Positions 42,601 through 52,476 of a DNA stretch of 64,000 bases are shown piece after piece (within the stretch, counting starts at the first letter, position 1; each line of letters opens with the position of its first letter). Origin of the DNA: Candidatus Hydrothermarchaeum profundi (GTDB lineage: Archaea; Hydrothermarchaeota; Hydrothermarchaeia; Hydrothermarchaeales; Hydrothermarchaeaceae); NCBI GenBank assembly GCA_002011125.2, contig MTMF02000009.1, positions 1,766,989 to 1,830,988 of the forward strand, read 5' to 3'. The notes beneath the pieces are model-generated. The model searched no databases. It worked only from the letters and a program-made list of their open reading frames with translations, and was not told where the DNA came from. The position numbers were made by a program, and so were the translations under genes.

Positions 42601-44460
42601 ATGGCTGAGAAAAAAGAAAAGATAATAGGCATAGATTTAGGAACAAGTAACTCTGCCGCCGCAGTAATGATAGGTGGTAAACCTACTATAATCCCCAGCG
42701 CTGAAGGCGCTACCCTTTATGGTAAAGCTTTCCCCTCGGTCGTAGCTTTCACTAAAGATGGACAGATATTAGTAGGCGAGCCAGCAAGAAGACAAGCAGC
42801 TACTAACCCTGAGGGAACAATTATGGCCGCAAAGAGAAAGATGGGGACGGACTATAAGTTCAAGGTATTTGGAAAAGAATACACTCCCCAAGAGATTTCT
42901 GCATTCATCCTTCAGAAGATAAAGAGAGATTCAGAGGAATTCCTCGGAGAACCGGTAAAGAAAGCCGTGATAACTGTGCCAGCATACTTCAATGATAACC
43001 AGCGCCAGGCCACTAAAGATGCTGGCAGAATAGCGGGTCTAGATGTGGTTAGGATAATTAACGAGCCTACTGCAGCTGCATTGGCATATGGACTAGATAA
43101 ATCTGGAGAAGAGCTAAAAATAATGGTCTTCGACTTTGGAGGCGGGACTCTTGACGTGACGATAATGGAATTTGGAGAGGGCGTATTCGAGGTAAAATCA
43201 ACAAGCGGTGATACGCAGCTCGGTGGAACAGATATGGACATCGCATTGATGAACTATATAGCTGATGAATTCAAAAAAGAAACCGGGATCGACTTAAGAA
43301 ACGATGACACCGCAATGCAACGCCTTAGAGAAGCAGCCGAGAAGGCAAAAATAGAACTCTCTACGTTAGTGGAGACCGATATAAATCTACCATTTATAGC
43401 GGCAGATGAAAAAGGCCCGAAACACCTCCAAATGAAGCTCACAAGAGCTAAGCTCGAGGAACTCGTCAGACCCGTGGTCGAAAAATGCGGCAAGTCTATT
43501 CAAAGAGCCTTAGAAGACGCTAAACTCAAGCCAGAAGACATCAACAAAGTGATACTAGTAGGCGGGCCAACTAGGATGCCTATCGTTAGAGAATACGTGA
43601 AGAACTTTGTAGGAAAAGAGCCTGAAAGAGGTATCGATCCTATGGAATGCGTAGCCATAGGCGCTGCAATACAAGGCGCTGTTTTAGCCGGAGAGATTAA
43701 AGATATCCTACTGCTCGATGTCACCCCCTTATCACTAGGAATAGAGACTCTTGGAGGAGTATTCACGAAATTAATAGAGAGGAATACCACTATACCAGTT
43801 AAAAAGAGCCAGATATTCACTACAGCTGCAGATAACCAAACATCCGTAGAGATCCATGTCCTACAGGGAGAGAGACCAATGGCGGCAGATAATGTTTCGC
43901 TAGGACGCTTTCAATTAGTAGGTATCCCTCCGGCTCCGAGAGGCGTACCGCAAATCGAGGTAACCTTCGATATCGATGCCAACGGTATTCTAAACGTCTC
44001 CGCGAAGGACTTAGCTACAGGCAAGGAGCAGAAGATAACGATAACAGCCCCCCATAAGCTCTCTGAGGAGGAAATAAAGAAGAAAATAGAGGAGGCACAG
44101 AAATACGCAGAGGAAGATAAGAAGAGGAGAGAGGAGGCTGAACTACGGAATGAGGCTGACTCTCTCATATATACCTCAGAAAAAACTATCCAAGAACTTG
44201 GAGATAAGGTTCCATCTGATGTAAAGGAAAGAGTCGAAAAAGCAGTTAACGCTTTAAAGGAATCGCTGAAGGGCAAGGATATCGCGGATATCAAATCCAA
44301 GATTGAAGAGCTTAGGAAAGCGGTGCAAGAAATTGGCACTAGGGTCTACCAGCAAGCACAGGCACAGGCAGGCAGTGATAGCAAGAAAGACGAAGAAGGG
44401 AAAGAAAAGGAGAAGGTCGTAGATGCGGATTATGAAGTCGTCGATAAAGATAAGAAGTGA
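42601..44460 (+). CDS. dnaK: Chaperone DnaK (Hsp70)
   Basis: About 619 residues. The Hsp70 signatures are [35 protein letters not shown] and [17 protein letters not shown]; the interdomain linker [18 protein letters not shown] is intact, with the substrate domain and helical lid after it and an acidic [22 protein letters not shown] tail. The EEVD-like end is absent, as usual in prokaryotes. ATG 42601 is preferred, five bases after GAGGTGAT. Archaeal Hsp70 systems are considered acquired from bacteria. The stop overlaps the start region of dnaJ. Confidence 0.97.
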   Translation: MAEKKEKIIGIDLGTSNSAAAVMIGGKPTIIPSAEGATLYGKAFPSVVAFTKDGQILVGEPARRQAATNPEGTIMAAKRKMGTDYKFKVFGKEYTPQEISAFILQKIKRDSEEFLGEPVKKAVITVPAYFNDNQRQATKDAGRIAGLDVVRIINEPTAAALAYGLDKSGEELKIMVFDFGGGTLDVTIMEFGEGVFEVKSTSGDTQLGGTDMDIALMNYIADEFKKETGIDLRNDDTAMQRLREAAEKAKIELSTLVETDINLPFIAADEKGPKHLQMKLTRAKLEELVRPVVEKCGKSIQRALEDAKLKPEDINKVILVGGPTRMPIVREYVKNFVGKEPERGIDPMECVAIGAAIQGAVLAGEIKDILLLDVTPLSLGIETLGGVFTKLIERNTTIPVKKSQIFTTAADNQTSVEIHVLQGERPMAADNVSLGRFQLVGIPPAPRGVPQIEVTFDIDANGILNVSAKDLATGKEQKITITAPHKLSEEEIKKKIEEAQKYAEEDKKRREEAELRNEADSLIYTSEKTIQELGDKVPSDVKERVEKAVNALKESLKGKDIADIKSKIEELRKAVQEIGTRVYQQAQAQAGSDSKKDEEGKEKEKVVDADYEVVDKDKK

Positions 44461-44465
44461 AGGCG

Positions 44466-45605
44466 ATGACAGCCAAAAAGGACTACTATGAAATCCTTGG
44501 GGTGCCTAGAAATGCTTCAAAAGAAGAGATCAAGAAAGCCTATCGAAGACTAGCTTTGAAATATCATCCTGACCGTAATAAATCTCCTGACGCTGAAGAG
44601 AAGTTTAAGGAGATCTCTGAGGCCTACGGAGTGCTTAGCGACGATGCTAAAAGAGCACAGTATGACAGATGGGGCCATGCCGGCATAGAGGGCAGATATA
44701 CGGCTGAGGACATATTTAGATCTATCAATTTCGATGATATTTTCGGTGACCTTGGATTCGACTTCGGATTTGACAGCATCTTTGACATGTTCTTTGGCAG
44801 AAGAAGATCCCAGAGAACAGGTCCAAGGAAAGGAGCTGACCTTAGGACTGACATAGAGATAACCCTCGAAGAGGCTTACCGAGGAGTAGAAACAACTGTG
44901 ACATATCCTCGATTAGAGAAATGCGGAGAATGTAATGGAAGCGGAGCTGAACCAGGAACAAGCCCTATAACCTGTCCTAACTGTGGTGGAAGCGGTCAAA
45001 CTAGTTACACAAAGAGAACCCCCTTCGGCCATTTCACTAGCGTAAGCACATGCGGAAGATGTGGAGGTAAAGGTACAATCATTGAAAAGCCGTGCAGAGA
45101 ATGCAAAGGATCAGGTGTAGTCCAGAGGAAGAGAAAAGTGCTGGTAAAGATACCTCCAGGAGTAGATGAGGGGTCAAGACTGAGAATCCCTGGAGAAGGT
45201 GAGGTAGGGGAAAATGGAGGCCCACCAGGCGATCTCTATGTAGTAGTGCATATAAAGCCCCACAAATTCTTCATTAGAGAAGGAGATGATATCCTCTGCG
45301 AGATTCCAATAACATTCAGCCAAGCAGCATTAGGGACCACTATAGAGGTTCCTACACTTGACGGCAAGGCAAAGCTTAAGATCCCTTCAGGAACACAGTC
45401 GGGGACAATTTTCAGGCTGAGAGGGAAAGGTATGCCCAGCTTAAAAGGATACGGCAGAGGCGACCAGCATGTTAGAGTGATCGTTAAAACACCAACAAAA
45501 CTTACAAGAAAGCAGAGAGAACTCTTCGAAGAACTTGCTAAAATCGAGAATGATCAGGGGATAATCTCTAGGGTGATAAATGCATTCACCAGCCCAAGGA
45601 GTTAA
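44466..45605 (+). CDS. dnaJ: Chaperone DnaJ (Hsp40, class I)
   Basis: About 379 residues with all class I parts: J domain with HPD ([11 protein letters not shown]), a phenylalanine/glycine-rich linker ([22 protein letters not shown]), four CxxCxGxG zinc-finger repeats ([32 protein letters not shown]), and the C-terminal substrate domains ([20 protein letters not shown]). It stimulates DnaK ATPase. Start ATG 44466; GTG 44457 overlaps the dnaK stop. Confidence 0.96.
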   Translation: MTAKKDYYEILGVPRNASKEEIKKAYRRLALKYHPDRNKSPDAEEKFKEISEAYGVLSDDAKRAQYDRWGHAGIEGRYTAEDIFRSINFDDIFGDLGFDFGFDSIFDMFFGRRRSQRTGPRKGADLRTDIEITLEEAYRGVETTVTYPRLEKCGECNGSGAEPGTSPITCPNCGGSGQTSYTKRTPFGHFTSVSTCGRCGGKGTIIEKPCRECKGSGVVQRKRKVLVKIPPGVDEGSRLRIPGEGEVGENGGPPGDLYVVVHIKPHKFFIREGDDILCEIPITFSQAALGTTIEVPTLDGKAKLKIPSGTQSGTIFRLRGKGMPSLKGYGRGDQHVRVIVKTPTKLTRKQRELFEELAKIENDQGIISRVINAFTSPRS

Positions 45606-45653
45606 GATTAATATTTATCATTAAATAAAAATCTAATAGGAGGTGCAGGAAAA

Positions 45654-47318
45654 ATGGCTGCACAAATGGGAGGACAACCGGTATATATACTGCAGGAGGG
45701 TACCCAAAGATTTACTGGTAGAGATGCGAGAAGGATGAATATAACAGCCGGTAAAGTAGTGGCCGAAGCCGTGAAAAGCACCTTGGGACCAAAAGGTATG
45801 GATAAAATGCTTGTAGACTCCTCGGGGGACATTCTTATAACCAACGACGGCGCGGCCATACTGAAGGAGGTCGAAGTTAAACACCCTGCAGCCAAGATGA
45901 TGGTAGAGATAGCTAAGACTGTGGAAACCGAGGTAGGCGATGGGACAACTAGCTCAGTCGTATTAGCAGGCGAACTTCTAAAGAAGGCTGAGGACCTGCT
46001 AGATCAAGACATCCATGCCACAGTGATAGCGAGAGGTTACAGGATGGCGGAAGAAGAGGGGGTAAATATCCTTTCAAAAATCAGCAAAAAAGTAGACCCT
46101 GCAGACGAGGCTATACTAGAGAAAGTTGCTTTAACAGCATTGAACTCAAAAGCGTCAGGAATAACTGCACGTGAGCATCTAGCGAAGCTAGCGGTACAAG
46201 CTGTGAAGAAAGTTGCGGAGAAAAGTGATGGAACCTTTAATGTGGATAAAGCAAACATCAAGATTCAAAAAGTTGTAGGAGGGTCTACCCGCGACTCAGA
46301 GTTGGTTGAAGGTATAGTGATAGACAAAGAAATAGCTCACTCCGGCATGCCTAGAGTAGTGAAGAACGCGAAAATAGCTATTCTAAATACCGAGCTGAAA
46401 GTCAAGAAGACTGAGACGGATGCAAAGTTCAATATTACCTCGCCTGAGCAGGTTAAGAAGTTCATGGACGAGGAAGAGGAGACTGTCAAGAATATGGTAA
46501 AGGCAATAGCAGCTACAGGGGCTAACTGCGTGCTATGCCAGAAAGATATAGAGGTTCTAGCCCAGTATTACCTAGCGAAGGAGAACATACTAGCGGTCAA
46601 GAGTATAAGCGAGAAAGATATAAAGCTTATATCCAGAGCTACCGGAGGAAAAATAATCACCAATATCAAGGACATATCCTCCAAGGACCTAGGAAAAGCA
46701 GGCAAAGTAGAGGGGAAGAAAATCGGGGGTAAAGAATTCGTGTTCATAGAGGACTGTGAGAATCCAAAGGCCCTAACAGTGCTCTTGAAGGGCGGCTCAG
46801 AGCATGTCGTTGACGAATCAGAGAGGAGCATGGATGATGCTATAAGCGTGGTTAAAGATGTTGCCGAAGACGGTACTGTGCTGCCAGGTGGAGGAGCTGC
46901 GCTAATGGAGGTTTCAATGCGCTTGAAAGACTTTTCAAATACGATTAGCGGCAGAGAACAGCTAGCCGTCTTAGAGTTCGCTAACGCCTTAGAGAAGATA
47001 CCAAGGACTATCGCCGAGAATGCAGGACTAGATCCGATAGACACTATTATCGCCCTGCGAGCTTCCCATGAGAAGGGAGGACTAGAGGAGGGTATAGACC
47101 TAGCTACAGGAGAACCTAGAAACATGTACGAGCTAGGCATCGTTGAGCCAGGGAAAATGGTCAAGCAGGTCATAAGGTCTGCTACCGAAGCTGCTATAAT
47201 GATACTGCGGATAGATGATGTCATCGCTGCAAAAGGCAGCCTAGGAGAAGAAGAGGAAGAAAAAAAGGAGTCAGAACTCCCGAAAGGGCGTAAGAGACCA
47301 CAGATGCCTTCCTACTAA
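45654..47318 (+). CDS. Thermosome subunit (group II chaperonin)
   Basis: 554 residues. The diagnostic motifs are GPKGMDKMLVDSSGDILITNDGAAILKEVEVKHPAAKMMVEIAK, VGDGTTSSVVLAGELLKKAEDLLD and PGGGAALMEVSMRLKDF. It forms the ATP-driven double-ring archaeal chaperonin. The C-terminus is charged (KKESELPKGRKRPQMPSY) instead of the usual Gly/Met-rich tail. A GGAGGTGCAGG site precedes ATG 45654. It lies 48 bases after dnaJ with its own TATA-like AT stretch, so independent or joint heat-shock expression is possible. A terminator follows. Confidence 0.96.
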   Translation: MAAQMGGQPVYILQEGTQRFTGRDARRMNITAGKVVAEAVKSTLGPKGMDKMLVDSSGDILITNDGAAILKEVEVKHPAAKMMVEIAKTVETEVGDGTTSSVVLAGELLKKAEDLLDQDIHATVIARGYRMAEEEGVNILSKISKKVDPADEAILEKVALTALNSKASGITAREHLAKLAVQAVKKVAEKSDGTFNVDKANIKIQKVVGGSTRDSELVEGIVIDKEIAHSGMPRVVKNAKIAILNTELKVKKTETDAKFNITSPEQVKKFMDEEEETVKNMVKAIAATGANCVLCQKDIEVLAQYYLAKENILAVKSISEKDIKLISRATGGKIITNIKDISSKDLGKAGKVEGKKIGGKEFVFIEDCENPKALTVLLKGGSEHVVDESERSMDDAISVVKDVAEDGTVLPGGGAALMEVSMRLKDFSNTISGREQLAVLEFANALEKIPRTIAENAGLDPIDTIIALRASHEKGGLEEGIDLATGEPRNMYELGIVEPGKMVKQVIRSATEAAIMILRIDDVIAAKGSLGEEEEEKKESELPKGRKRPQMPSY

Positions 47319-47324
47319 ACAAAT

Positions 47325-47366
47325 GCCCTCCTCTAGCTGAGGGGGCGGTCTTTTTCTAGTTTTTTC
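47325..47366 (+). terminator. Hairpin plus T-run after the thermosome gene
   Basis: GCCCTC pairs with GAGGGGGC around a short CTCTAGCT loop, directly followed by CTTTTTCTAGTTTTTT. The placement seven bases after the thermosome stop and the T-runs fit an archaeal intrinsic terminator. Confidence 0.6.
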
Positions 47367-47406
47367 CAGAAAATTATTAAAACATTATAGCACTATTCTG
47401 TTTGAT

Positions 47407-48444
47407 ATGCCATCGATTTTCTTCGATTTAGAGGGGCCTTTATCACCCCAGGATAATGCTTACGAGGTCCTTGGCCTAGCTCCAGAGGGAGCTAAGGTCT
47501 TTGAAGTTATAAGCAGATATGACGATATGCTCACCTTAGAGGGCAGGGCAAACTACGAGCCTGGAGACACTCTAAAACTGATTGTTCCTTTCCTTATACT
47601 TCACAGAATCTCTGAGAAAGACATCATTAATGTGTCGAAAAAAGCTAAGATAGTACCGGGTGCAAGGGAACTTATATCGGTTCTGCATGAGAGGGGCTGG
47701 AATGTATTCATAATATCAACGAGCTACCAGCAACATGCCTATAATGTCGCTTCTCAGGTAGGTGTGAATAGGGAGAGAGTCGCATGTACAAAGATGCCCT
47801 TAAATAGATATGTTTCTGAGCTGGCAAATGAGGACCTAGAGATCGTTAGAGAAATGGAAGAGAGGATACTAGAAGACCTATATTACGAGAAAGACGGAAA
47901 GAGAGTGGTTAGGGAATTGGATGATTTCTTCTTTAAAAAACTAAGAAGCACAAAGCTAGGCGAGATTTTTAGCGAGGTTACCGTGGTAGGTGGAAGCAGG
48001 AAAGTCGCTGCCCTAAAGAGATTTTATGATAAAGACGACTTAAGCGGAGTAGTGGCTATAGGAGATAGTATAACGGATTATAAGATGCTTGACGCGGTAA
48101 AGCAGGGAGGAGGCCTAGCAATAGCCTTTAATGGGAACGAGTATTCTATACCTTACTCCAGCGTTGCGATAGCAAGTGTAGACCAGAGATTCTCCCTTCC
48201 CCTACTAGATGCCTTTGAAAGAGGAGGCAAGGAAAAAGCAGTACAGTTCGCTTTAAAACTCGAGAAAACAGATCCAAAAGAGATAGTAGAAATAATGGAC
48301 GAGAATATAGCTAGTGGCATCCTGACGCATCCGCCCAGGTATCACTGCATAGAAGGAGTCAATAGGGATAAGATACAGAGCGTAATAAGCATACATAAGG
48401 AATACCGAATGCTGGTTAGAGGAGAAGCAGGCAAGCTCGGATAA
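47407..48444 (+). CDS. HAD-superfamily phosphatase, EhaR-like
   Basis: 345 residues. It opens IFFDLEGPLSPQDNAYEVLGLAPEGAKVFEVISRYDDMLTLEG...YEPGDTLKLIVPFLILHRISEKDI, closely matching the pattern of 'energy-converting hydrogenase A subunit R' (EhaR) proteins. HAD motifs II (VFIISTSYQQH) and IV (VAIGDSITDYKML) are visible; the motif I nucleophile is D7 in DLEGP. Despite the name, EhaR is a soluble phosphatase-like protein, and no Eha hydrogenase gene is in this window, so its substrate is unknown. It is not close to standard phosphoserine phosphatases. Confidence 0.72.
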   Translation: MPSIFFDLEGPLSPQDNAYEVLGLAPEGAKVFEVISRYDDMLTLEGRANYEPGDTLKLIVPFLILHRISEKDIINVSKKAKIVPGARELISVLHERGWNVFIISTSYQQHAYNVASQVGVNRERVACTKMPLNRYVSELANEDLEIVREMEERILEDLYYEKDGKRVVRELDDFFFKKLRSTKLGEIFSEVTVVGGSRKVAALKRFYDKDDLSGVVAIGDSITDYKMLDAVKQGGGLAIAFNGNEYSIPYSSVAIASVDQRFSLPLLDAFERGGKEKAVQFALKLEKTDPKEIVEIMDENIASGILTHPPRYHCIEGVNRDKIQSVISIHKEYRMLVRGEAGKLG

Positions 48445-48459
48445 TATTGGATTAAAATC

Positions 48460-48708
48460 ATGAAATATTCAAAAATAACATGCCGGATAGAAACCGACAA
48501 TAGAAAGAAAGTAGAGGAACTAGTCTCCCGCGGTCTTTTCAAAAACATGTCAGAATTTTACAGACTAGCTATAAATAGGCTGCTCAGAGAGATCGCAGAA
48601 TACGAAAAAGCTAGGAAAAATGAAAAGAGAAAAGCACTGCAGAGGCCCGACCTCAAGATAGAGGAAAACATGAAAGACATCGCCAAGTTCGTAGATGACC
48701 TCTTCTAA
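48460..48708 (+). CDS. Small ribbon-helix-helix-like DNA-binding protein
   Basis: 82 residues: MKYSKITCRIETDNRKKVEELVSRGLFKNMSEFYRLAINRLLREIAEYEKARK shows one beta strand then two helices, as in CopG/Arc-type antitoxins and regulators, with a basic helical tail. It is 15 bases after the HAD phosphatase gene and convergent with cdhE (four-base overlap). No toxin partner is adjacent, so a small transcription factor is as likely as an antitoxin. Confidence 0.68.
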   Translation: MKYSKITCRIETDNRKKVEELVSRGLFKNMSEFYRLAINRLLREIAEYEKARKNEKRKALQRPDLKIEENMKDIAKFVDDLF

Positions 48709-50105
48709 CTTACCGTCCAATTTTGATCTAAATACCCGCCAATCCGTGAAGAGTCAAGCGGCCCAACCATTACCTCCCAGCCAGTGGCTTCCTCTATTTC
48801 ACCGCTTATCCTAGCAGCCATGCCGGGGATTATTATTTTCCTGTGCTTTACGAGGTCTTTAACTTTTGATGAAACTATCACATCCTTAACAAGACTAGCG
48901 GTGAGCTTACCACCTGCCATAGCCGGCTCTACCGCAAGACCTTCTGTGTCAACCACAATAAGATGGCAGTCCACCTTAGATGCCTCCAGGTCAGCCGCCA
49001 CAGTATAATAGGTTAAAGCAAAATTCGTAGTCATAAGCACAGGAGACTCCTCATCCGGGTTCCCTATAGTATACACGCCCGGATCAACCTGTATAGGTAC
49101 TCTCGGATCCGTATAGATGTTCTGTCTCAGAGTTAAAATTGGGAGAATAGACCAAGTCTCCAAAGAATGAAGTATAAGGATATCGCAGTATCTAAGCATC
49201 TGAGTTGCAGCTAAGGTCGCCTCCATCATAGACGCTTTAACATCGTCCTTCTCAATCTGCCAAGCAACCATGGGTACTCCTATCAAAGGGAATCCAACCA
49301 GGTTAAGGTTTCTCTCAATTGCCATTCGCCTTAGTGCAGCAAGGTTTTCCAGCATCTGCCCATATCTATCACCGAGAGGATAACTTCCTATATCTAAGAC
49401 GAGTTCGCTTAGACCCATATCTAATAGATCCTGAGATAGATCTAAAAGTCCTTGCATATCCCCCGGAGACGATGCTACCAAAGGACACTTATGATCCAAT
49501 GCTAGCTTCCCTACCTTCTCCCAATTATCCCTAGTAGCTGCATAGATTAAAGGCCTCCTATCAACTGCTATCTCCAGAGCAATCTCAAGAAGCTCAGGAT
49601 CTAGAGCACATATCGCAAGGGGCAGATCCGTTCTCTCCATTACTGAAAGCACTACCTCGCCAAACTTAGTAGGATCCCCGCTTCTAGACCTTATGGCGAC
49701 TCCATTTAACCTTAGATCCTGTCCAATACGTGTTATAATGAAATGATCTATTCTAGTAATCCTCTCCGATATCTCGTCACTGGACATCTCATCATGAACG
49801 TCAAAGAAAAGCGCAGTAGGATTAAAGTAGGTGAGCTCATGCCTATACATCACCTCCTCCCCACCGATCTTTACTGCTTTACTACCACTTCCTATCACGA
49901 TCTCCTTCACTGGAGGAGTCAGTATTGCCTCTAGTTTTTTCCTCTTATCTCTATATTTCTCATCTAAGAGAGGATGACAATCCTCAATAGTGCGCTTCCT
50001 TTCTATAAGTGCAGAAGCAAACGCCATACAGCTCACTTCACCGCACTCCTTACAGTTAGTTCCGGGAAGAAGCCTATAAATTTCCATGGGGGATACTTTT
50101 GCCAT
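48705..50105 (-). CDS. cdhE: Acetyl-CoA decarbonylase/synthase gamma subunit (corrinoid/Fe-S)
   Basis: About 466 residues. The N-terminal [4Fe-4S] site is C-x2-C-x4-C-x16-C (NCKECGEVSC...DC) near residues 16-41, then the TIM-barrel (AVKIGGEEVMYRHELTYFNP) and corrinoid-binding end (MAGGKLTASLVKDVIVSSKVKDLVKHRKIIIPGMAARISGEIEEATGW). With CdhD it forms the corrinoid protein that carries the methyl group between H4MPT and the A-cluster. ATG 50105 is chosen for its GAGGTGG site; ATG 50135 is open but overlaps the upstream gene. It is last in the cdh operon. Confidence 0.95.
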   Translation of the reverse strand: MAKVSPMEIYRLLPGTNCKECGEVSCMAFASALIERKRTIEDCHPLLDEKYRDKRKKLEAILTPPVKEIVIGSGSKAVKIGGEEVMYRHELTYFNPTALFFDVHDEMSSDEISERITRIDHFIITRIGQDLRLNGVAIRSRSGDPTKFGEVVLSVMERTDLPLAICALDPELLEIALEIAVDRRPLIYAATRDNWEKVGKLALDHKCPLVASSPGDMQGLLDLSQDLLDMGLSELVLDIGSYPLGDRYGQMLENLAALRRMAIERNLNLVGFPLIGVPMVAWQIEKDDVKASMMEATLAATQMLRYCDILILHSLETWSILPILTLRQNIYTDPRVPIQVDPGVYTIGNPDEESPVLMTTNFALTYYTVAADLEASKVDCHLIVVDTEGLAVEPAMAGGKLTASLVKDVIVSSKVKDLVKHRKIIIPGMAARISGEIEEATGWEVMVGPLDSSRIGGYLDQNWTVS

Positions 50106-50115
50106 GAATCCACCT

Positions 50116-50583
50116 CTAAACGAACTCAATAGCATTTAAGGGACATGACTCTATGCAGACGCTACAAGGCCTATTCTCGGCATCCTCCTCAAAGCGCCTG
50201 CAAATCCTGAGATTGCATATCTCAACCTTACCATTAGCTATTTTCATTATAATCTCCCTAGTAGTGGGTCCTTTTCCGCCAGAAACGTCAAGGCTTACAG
50301 ATACATTAGGAGGGCATGCCACGACGCAGTTCCCGCATCCGTTACATAGGTCCTCATGGATAATCATGCGTGTTTCCTTAACTTCATGAAGCTTACCAGC
50401 TAACTCTTTTAATGCTATCCTTTGCTTAATATATTTTGGATTCTTAAGCACTACACACTGATCTAGGTAGGCCTTCTTTCCGGCCATCTTTACTGCAAAC
50501 GCCATGCAGTTTGGGAAACCGCATTTCCCACAGTTTTTCTCCTTAGGTAAGAGCTTATAAATATCCATTGGAGATATCGTCAT
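50116..50583 (-). CDS. CdhE-like Fe-S domain fused to ferredoxin, encoded inside the CODH/ACS operon
   Basis: About 155 residues from ATG 50583, which overlaps the cdhD stop (ATGA). The N-terminus is a second copy of the CdhE Fe-S motif, C-x2-C-x4-C-x16-C (KNCGKCGFPNC...DQC). It is followed by a 2x[4Fe-4S] ferredoxin, CNGCGNCVVACP and CSVCIESCP, the two halves separated by about 50 residues with extra cysteines (CNLRIC). It probably passes electrons for reductive activation of the corrinoid cobalt or the A-cluster; this is inferred from position between cdhD and cdhE. No characterised name is certain. Confidence 0.85.
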   Translation of the reverse strand: MTISPMDIYKLLPKEKNCGKCGFPNCMAFAVKMAGKKAYLDQCVVLKNPKYIKQRIALKELAGKLHEVKETRMIIHEDLCNGCGNCVVACPPNVSVSLDVSGGKGPTTREIIMKIANGKVEICNLRICRRFEEDAENRPCSVCIESCPLNAIEFV

Positions 50584-51725
50584 ATCTTCAACCAATCCTC
50601 ATACTTGAATTCCGGAGAATCAACTTCTCCAGACTTAGAACTAATCACATTCTTAACTATATTAACCGCTGTTGGATGAAGCATCATCATAACATCAGCG
50701 CCAGCGCTCAGCACAGTAAGCGCAGTAATCGTCTCCCATAATGGACCCCGGTATTCTCTAGGACCCCACCTAGGCTCATTCATCCATGCCTCTCTGGCAG
50801 CCCAAGCATTAGTTACACCGCAGGATATAGGATTTTGCAGATCCTCATCGCCCTTAAGGGCACTATCCTTCATTCTCTCTATAAGCGTGAAGGTGTATTC
50901 AATACCATATCCCAGAGCGCCTGTAGTCGGATCCATCACCATTCTTTCCTTAGGCAGCCCACACTCAAGTAGAAGCTTGTTTAATGTTTTTTGATCATTT
51001 ATATCCATTGAAGTCCACGAGAGGACATTATGCCCGTACTTGTTAGCTGCTTCAACTACCCTCTTATAGTCGAGATCAAGATTCGCAGAAGCTATTAAAC
51101 ACATTTCTCCCTCAGCAACCTCTGCTGCCTTCTCGAAGACAAGAGGATCCTTCTCAGGGTTCCCTGAGCCACCGATGACTAAGGGCACCTTTACCGCTTG
51201 TAGAACCTCCTCTACAGTCTTTGCAGCCTCTCGAGGAGAGGTATCTTTAATCTTTGGGTCAGTGGAAATAAGATGAATAGTTATCATATCGGCTCCCCTT
51301 TTTACAGCCTCCTTAGCCCACTCTGCAGGGGAACTCCAATAATCCTGCCAGACCTCTCGGAGTGCTTTGGCGAAGCTAGGCATTTCCAAATCGAATACGT
51401 CATAGCTTACCACGGGGCGGTTTTTGTGTCCTCCCTCATACTGGTATAAGGTTGTCTGTCCACCTATCTTCACCACTTTCTCTCTAGTTCCACCCTCACT
51501 CCTCGTAGCTCCTATCTGCACTTCAGCGATTGAACCTTTATACTCTTTTATCGGATGCTCAAATTTTATCCGCTCTTTTTCTTTAAGCACCTTCTTAGCC
51601 CTTGGAATAAACATTGGGGGACTCTGCTTTAACTCTAATATAAGCTCGTCAACATCTATTTCGACATTATCTAATTCCAATTCTTCCGCATCTACAAGAG
51701 ACGAAATTAAATCCTCAAGCCTCAT
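50580..51725 (-). CDS. cdhD: Acetyl-CoA decarbonylase/synthase delta subunit (corrinoid)
   Basis: 381 residues. An N-terminal acidic segment is followed by the corrinoid-protein TIM barrel: VVKIGGQTTLYQYEGGHKNRPVVSYDVFDLEMPSFAKALREVW, ADMITIHLISTDPKIKDTSPREAAKTVEEVLQAVKVPLVIGGSGNPEKDP, and MVMDPTTGALGYGIEYTF. It pairs with CdhE in methyl transfer. The start ATG 51725 overlaps the upstream cooC-like gene by 11 bases and the stop overlaps the ferredoxin start, so the operon is tightly coupled. Confidence 0.95.
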   Translation of the reverse strand: MRLEDLISSLVDAEELELDNVEIDVDELILELKQSPPMFIPRAKKVLKEKERIKFEHPIKEYKGSIAEVQIGATRSEGGTREKVVKIGGQTTLYQYEGGHKNRPVVSYDVFDLEMPSFAKALREVWQDYWSSPAEWAKEAVKRGADMITIHLISTDPKIKDTSPREAAKTVEEVLQAVKVPLVIGGSGNPEKDPLVFEKAAEVAEGEMCLIASANLDLDYKRVVEAANKYGHNVLSWTSMDINDQKTLNKLLLECGLPKERMVMDPTTGALGYGIEYTFTLIERMKDSALKGDEDLQNPISCGVTNAWAAREAWMNEPRWGPREYRGPLWETITALTVLSAGADVMMMLHPTAVNIVKNVISSKSGEVDSPEFKYEDWLKI

Positions 51726-52476
51726 AACGCATCAACAGCCTTCCAACTATTTCCCTAACAGCATTTAGGGCTTTAGAGTTTTCCGGCAGTTCTATTAAAG
51801 GTTTTCCATCGAAATCATATTCAAGTACCTTCTCATCTTCTGGTATAGATCCTAAAATCTCTAGACCCAGCTCCCTAGAATATTCCTCAATTTTGCTCAG
51901 CTTATCCTGAGAAACTCTATTTACTATTACAAAAAGATCCTTAAAGTTTATCTCTAAGTGTCTCGAAAGATCTTTTATCCTTTTAGCCGTACTCACTCCC
52001 CTCTTGGAGGGATCCGTTATCACGAGCATGACATCAACATCCTGCGTTGTTCTTCTACTCAAATGCTCCAATCCAGCCTCTGTGTCAATCACAACATAGT
52101 CGTAGTTCTTGGCGAAAGTATCTATTATTTCCCTGAGAACATGATTAACTGCACAGTAACATCCTTGCCCTTCAGGCCTACCCATAACCAAAAGATCAAA
52201 CTTATCTCCTTCCACTATAGCGCCCATCGTCTTATACTCTAAAAGGTCTCTCCAAGACACGCCCGGCGGCATCTTGTCCCTCTCCTTTAGAAGCTCCTCT
52301 CTTAAGTCACCTATAGTTTTATCGAATTCTAACCCCAGAGCACCAGATAGGTTCTCATCTGGATCAGCATCAATAGCGAGTATATCCTTCCCATTCATCT
52401 CAGATAGCGTCCTCACTAGGAGGGAGGCAAACATTGTCTTGCCTGTTCCTCCTTTCCCCGAGACGGCTATGATCAC
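51715..52476 (-). CDS. cooC: CooC-type nickel-insertion ATPase
   Basis: 253 residues of the MinD-like CooC family: MIIAVSGKGGTGKTMFASLLVR (P-loop), ILAIDADPDENLSGALGLEF, and the nickel-binding CxC in GQGCYCAVNHVL near residue 112, then VVIDTEAGLEHLSRR. CooC loads nickel into CODH/ACS metalloclusters with ATP hydrolysis. It lies between cdhC and cdhD with overlaps on both sides (4 and 11 bases), fixing expression ratio to its targets. Confidence 0.93.
   Translation of the reverse strand: MIIAVSGKGGTGKTMFASLLVRTLSEMNGKDILAIDADPDENLSGALGLEFDKTIGDLREELLKERDKMPPGVSWRDLLEYKTMGAIVEGDKFDLLVMGRPEGQGCYCAVNHVLREIIDTFAKNYDYVVIDTEAGLEHLSRRTTQDVDVMLVITDPSKRGVSTAKRIKDLSRHLEINFKDLFVIVNRVSQDKLSKIEEYSRELGLEILGSIPEDEKVLEYDFDGKPLIELPENSKALNAVREIVGRLLMRYEA

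Noticed and set aside
42304-44339. Reverse-strand frames opposite grpE and dnaK
   Set aside because: Shadows of well-identified chaperone genes.
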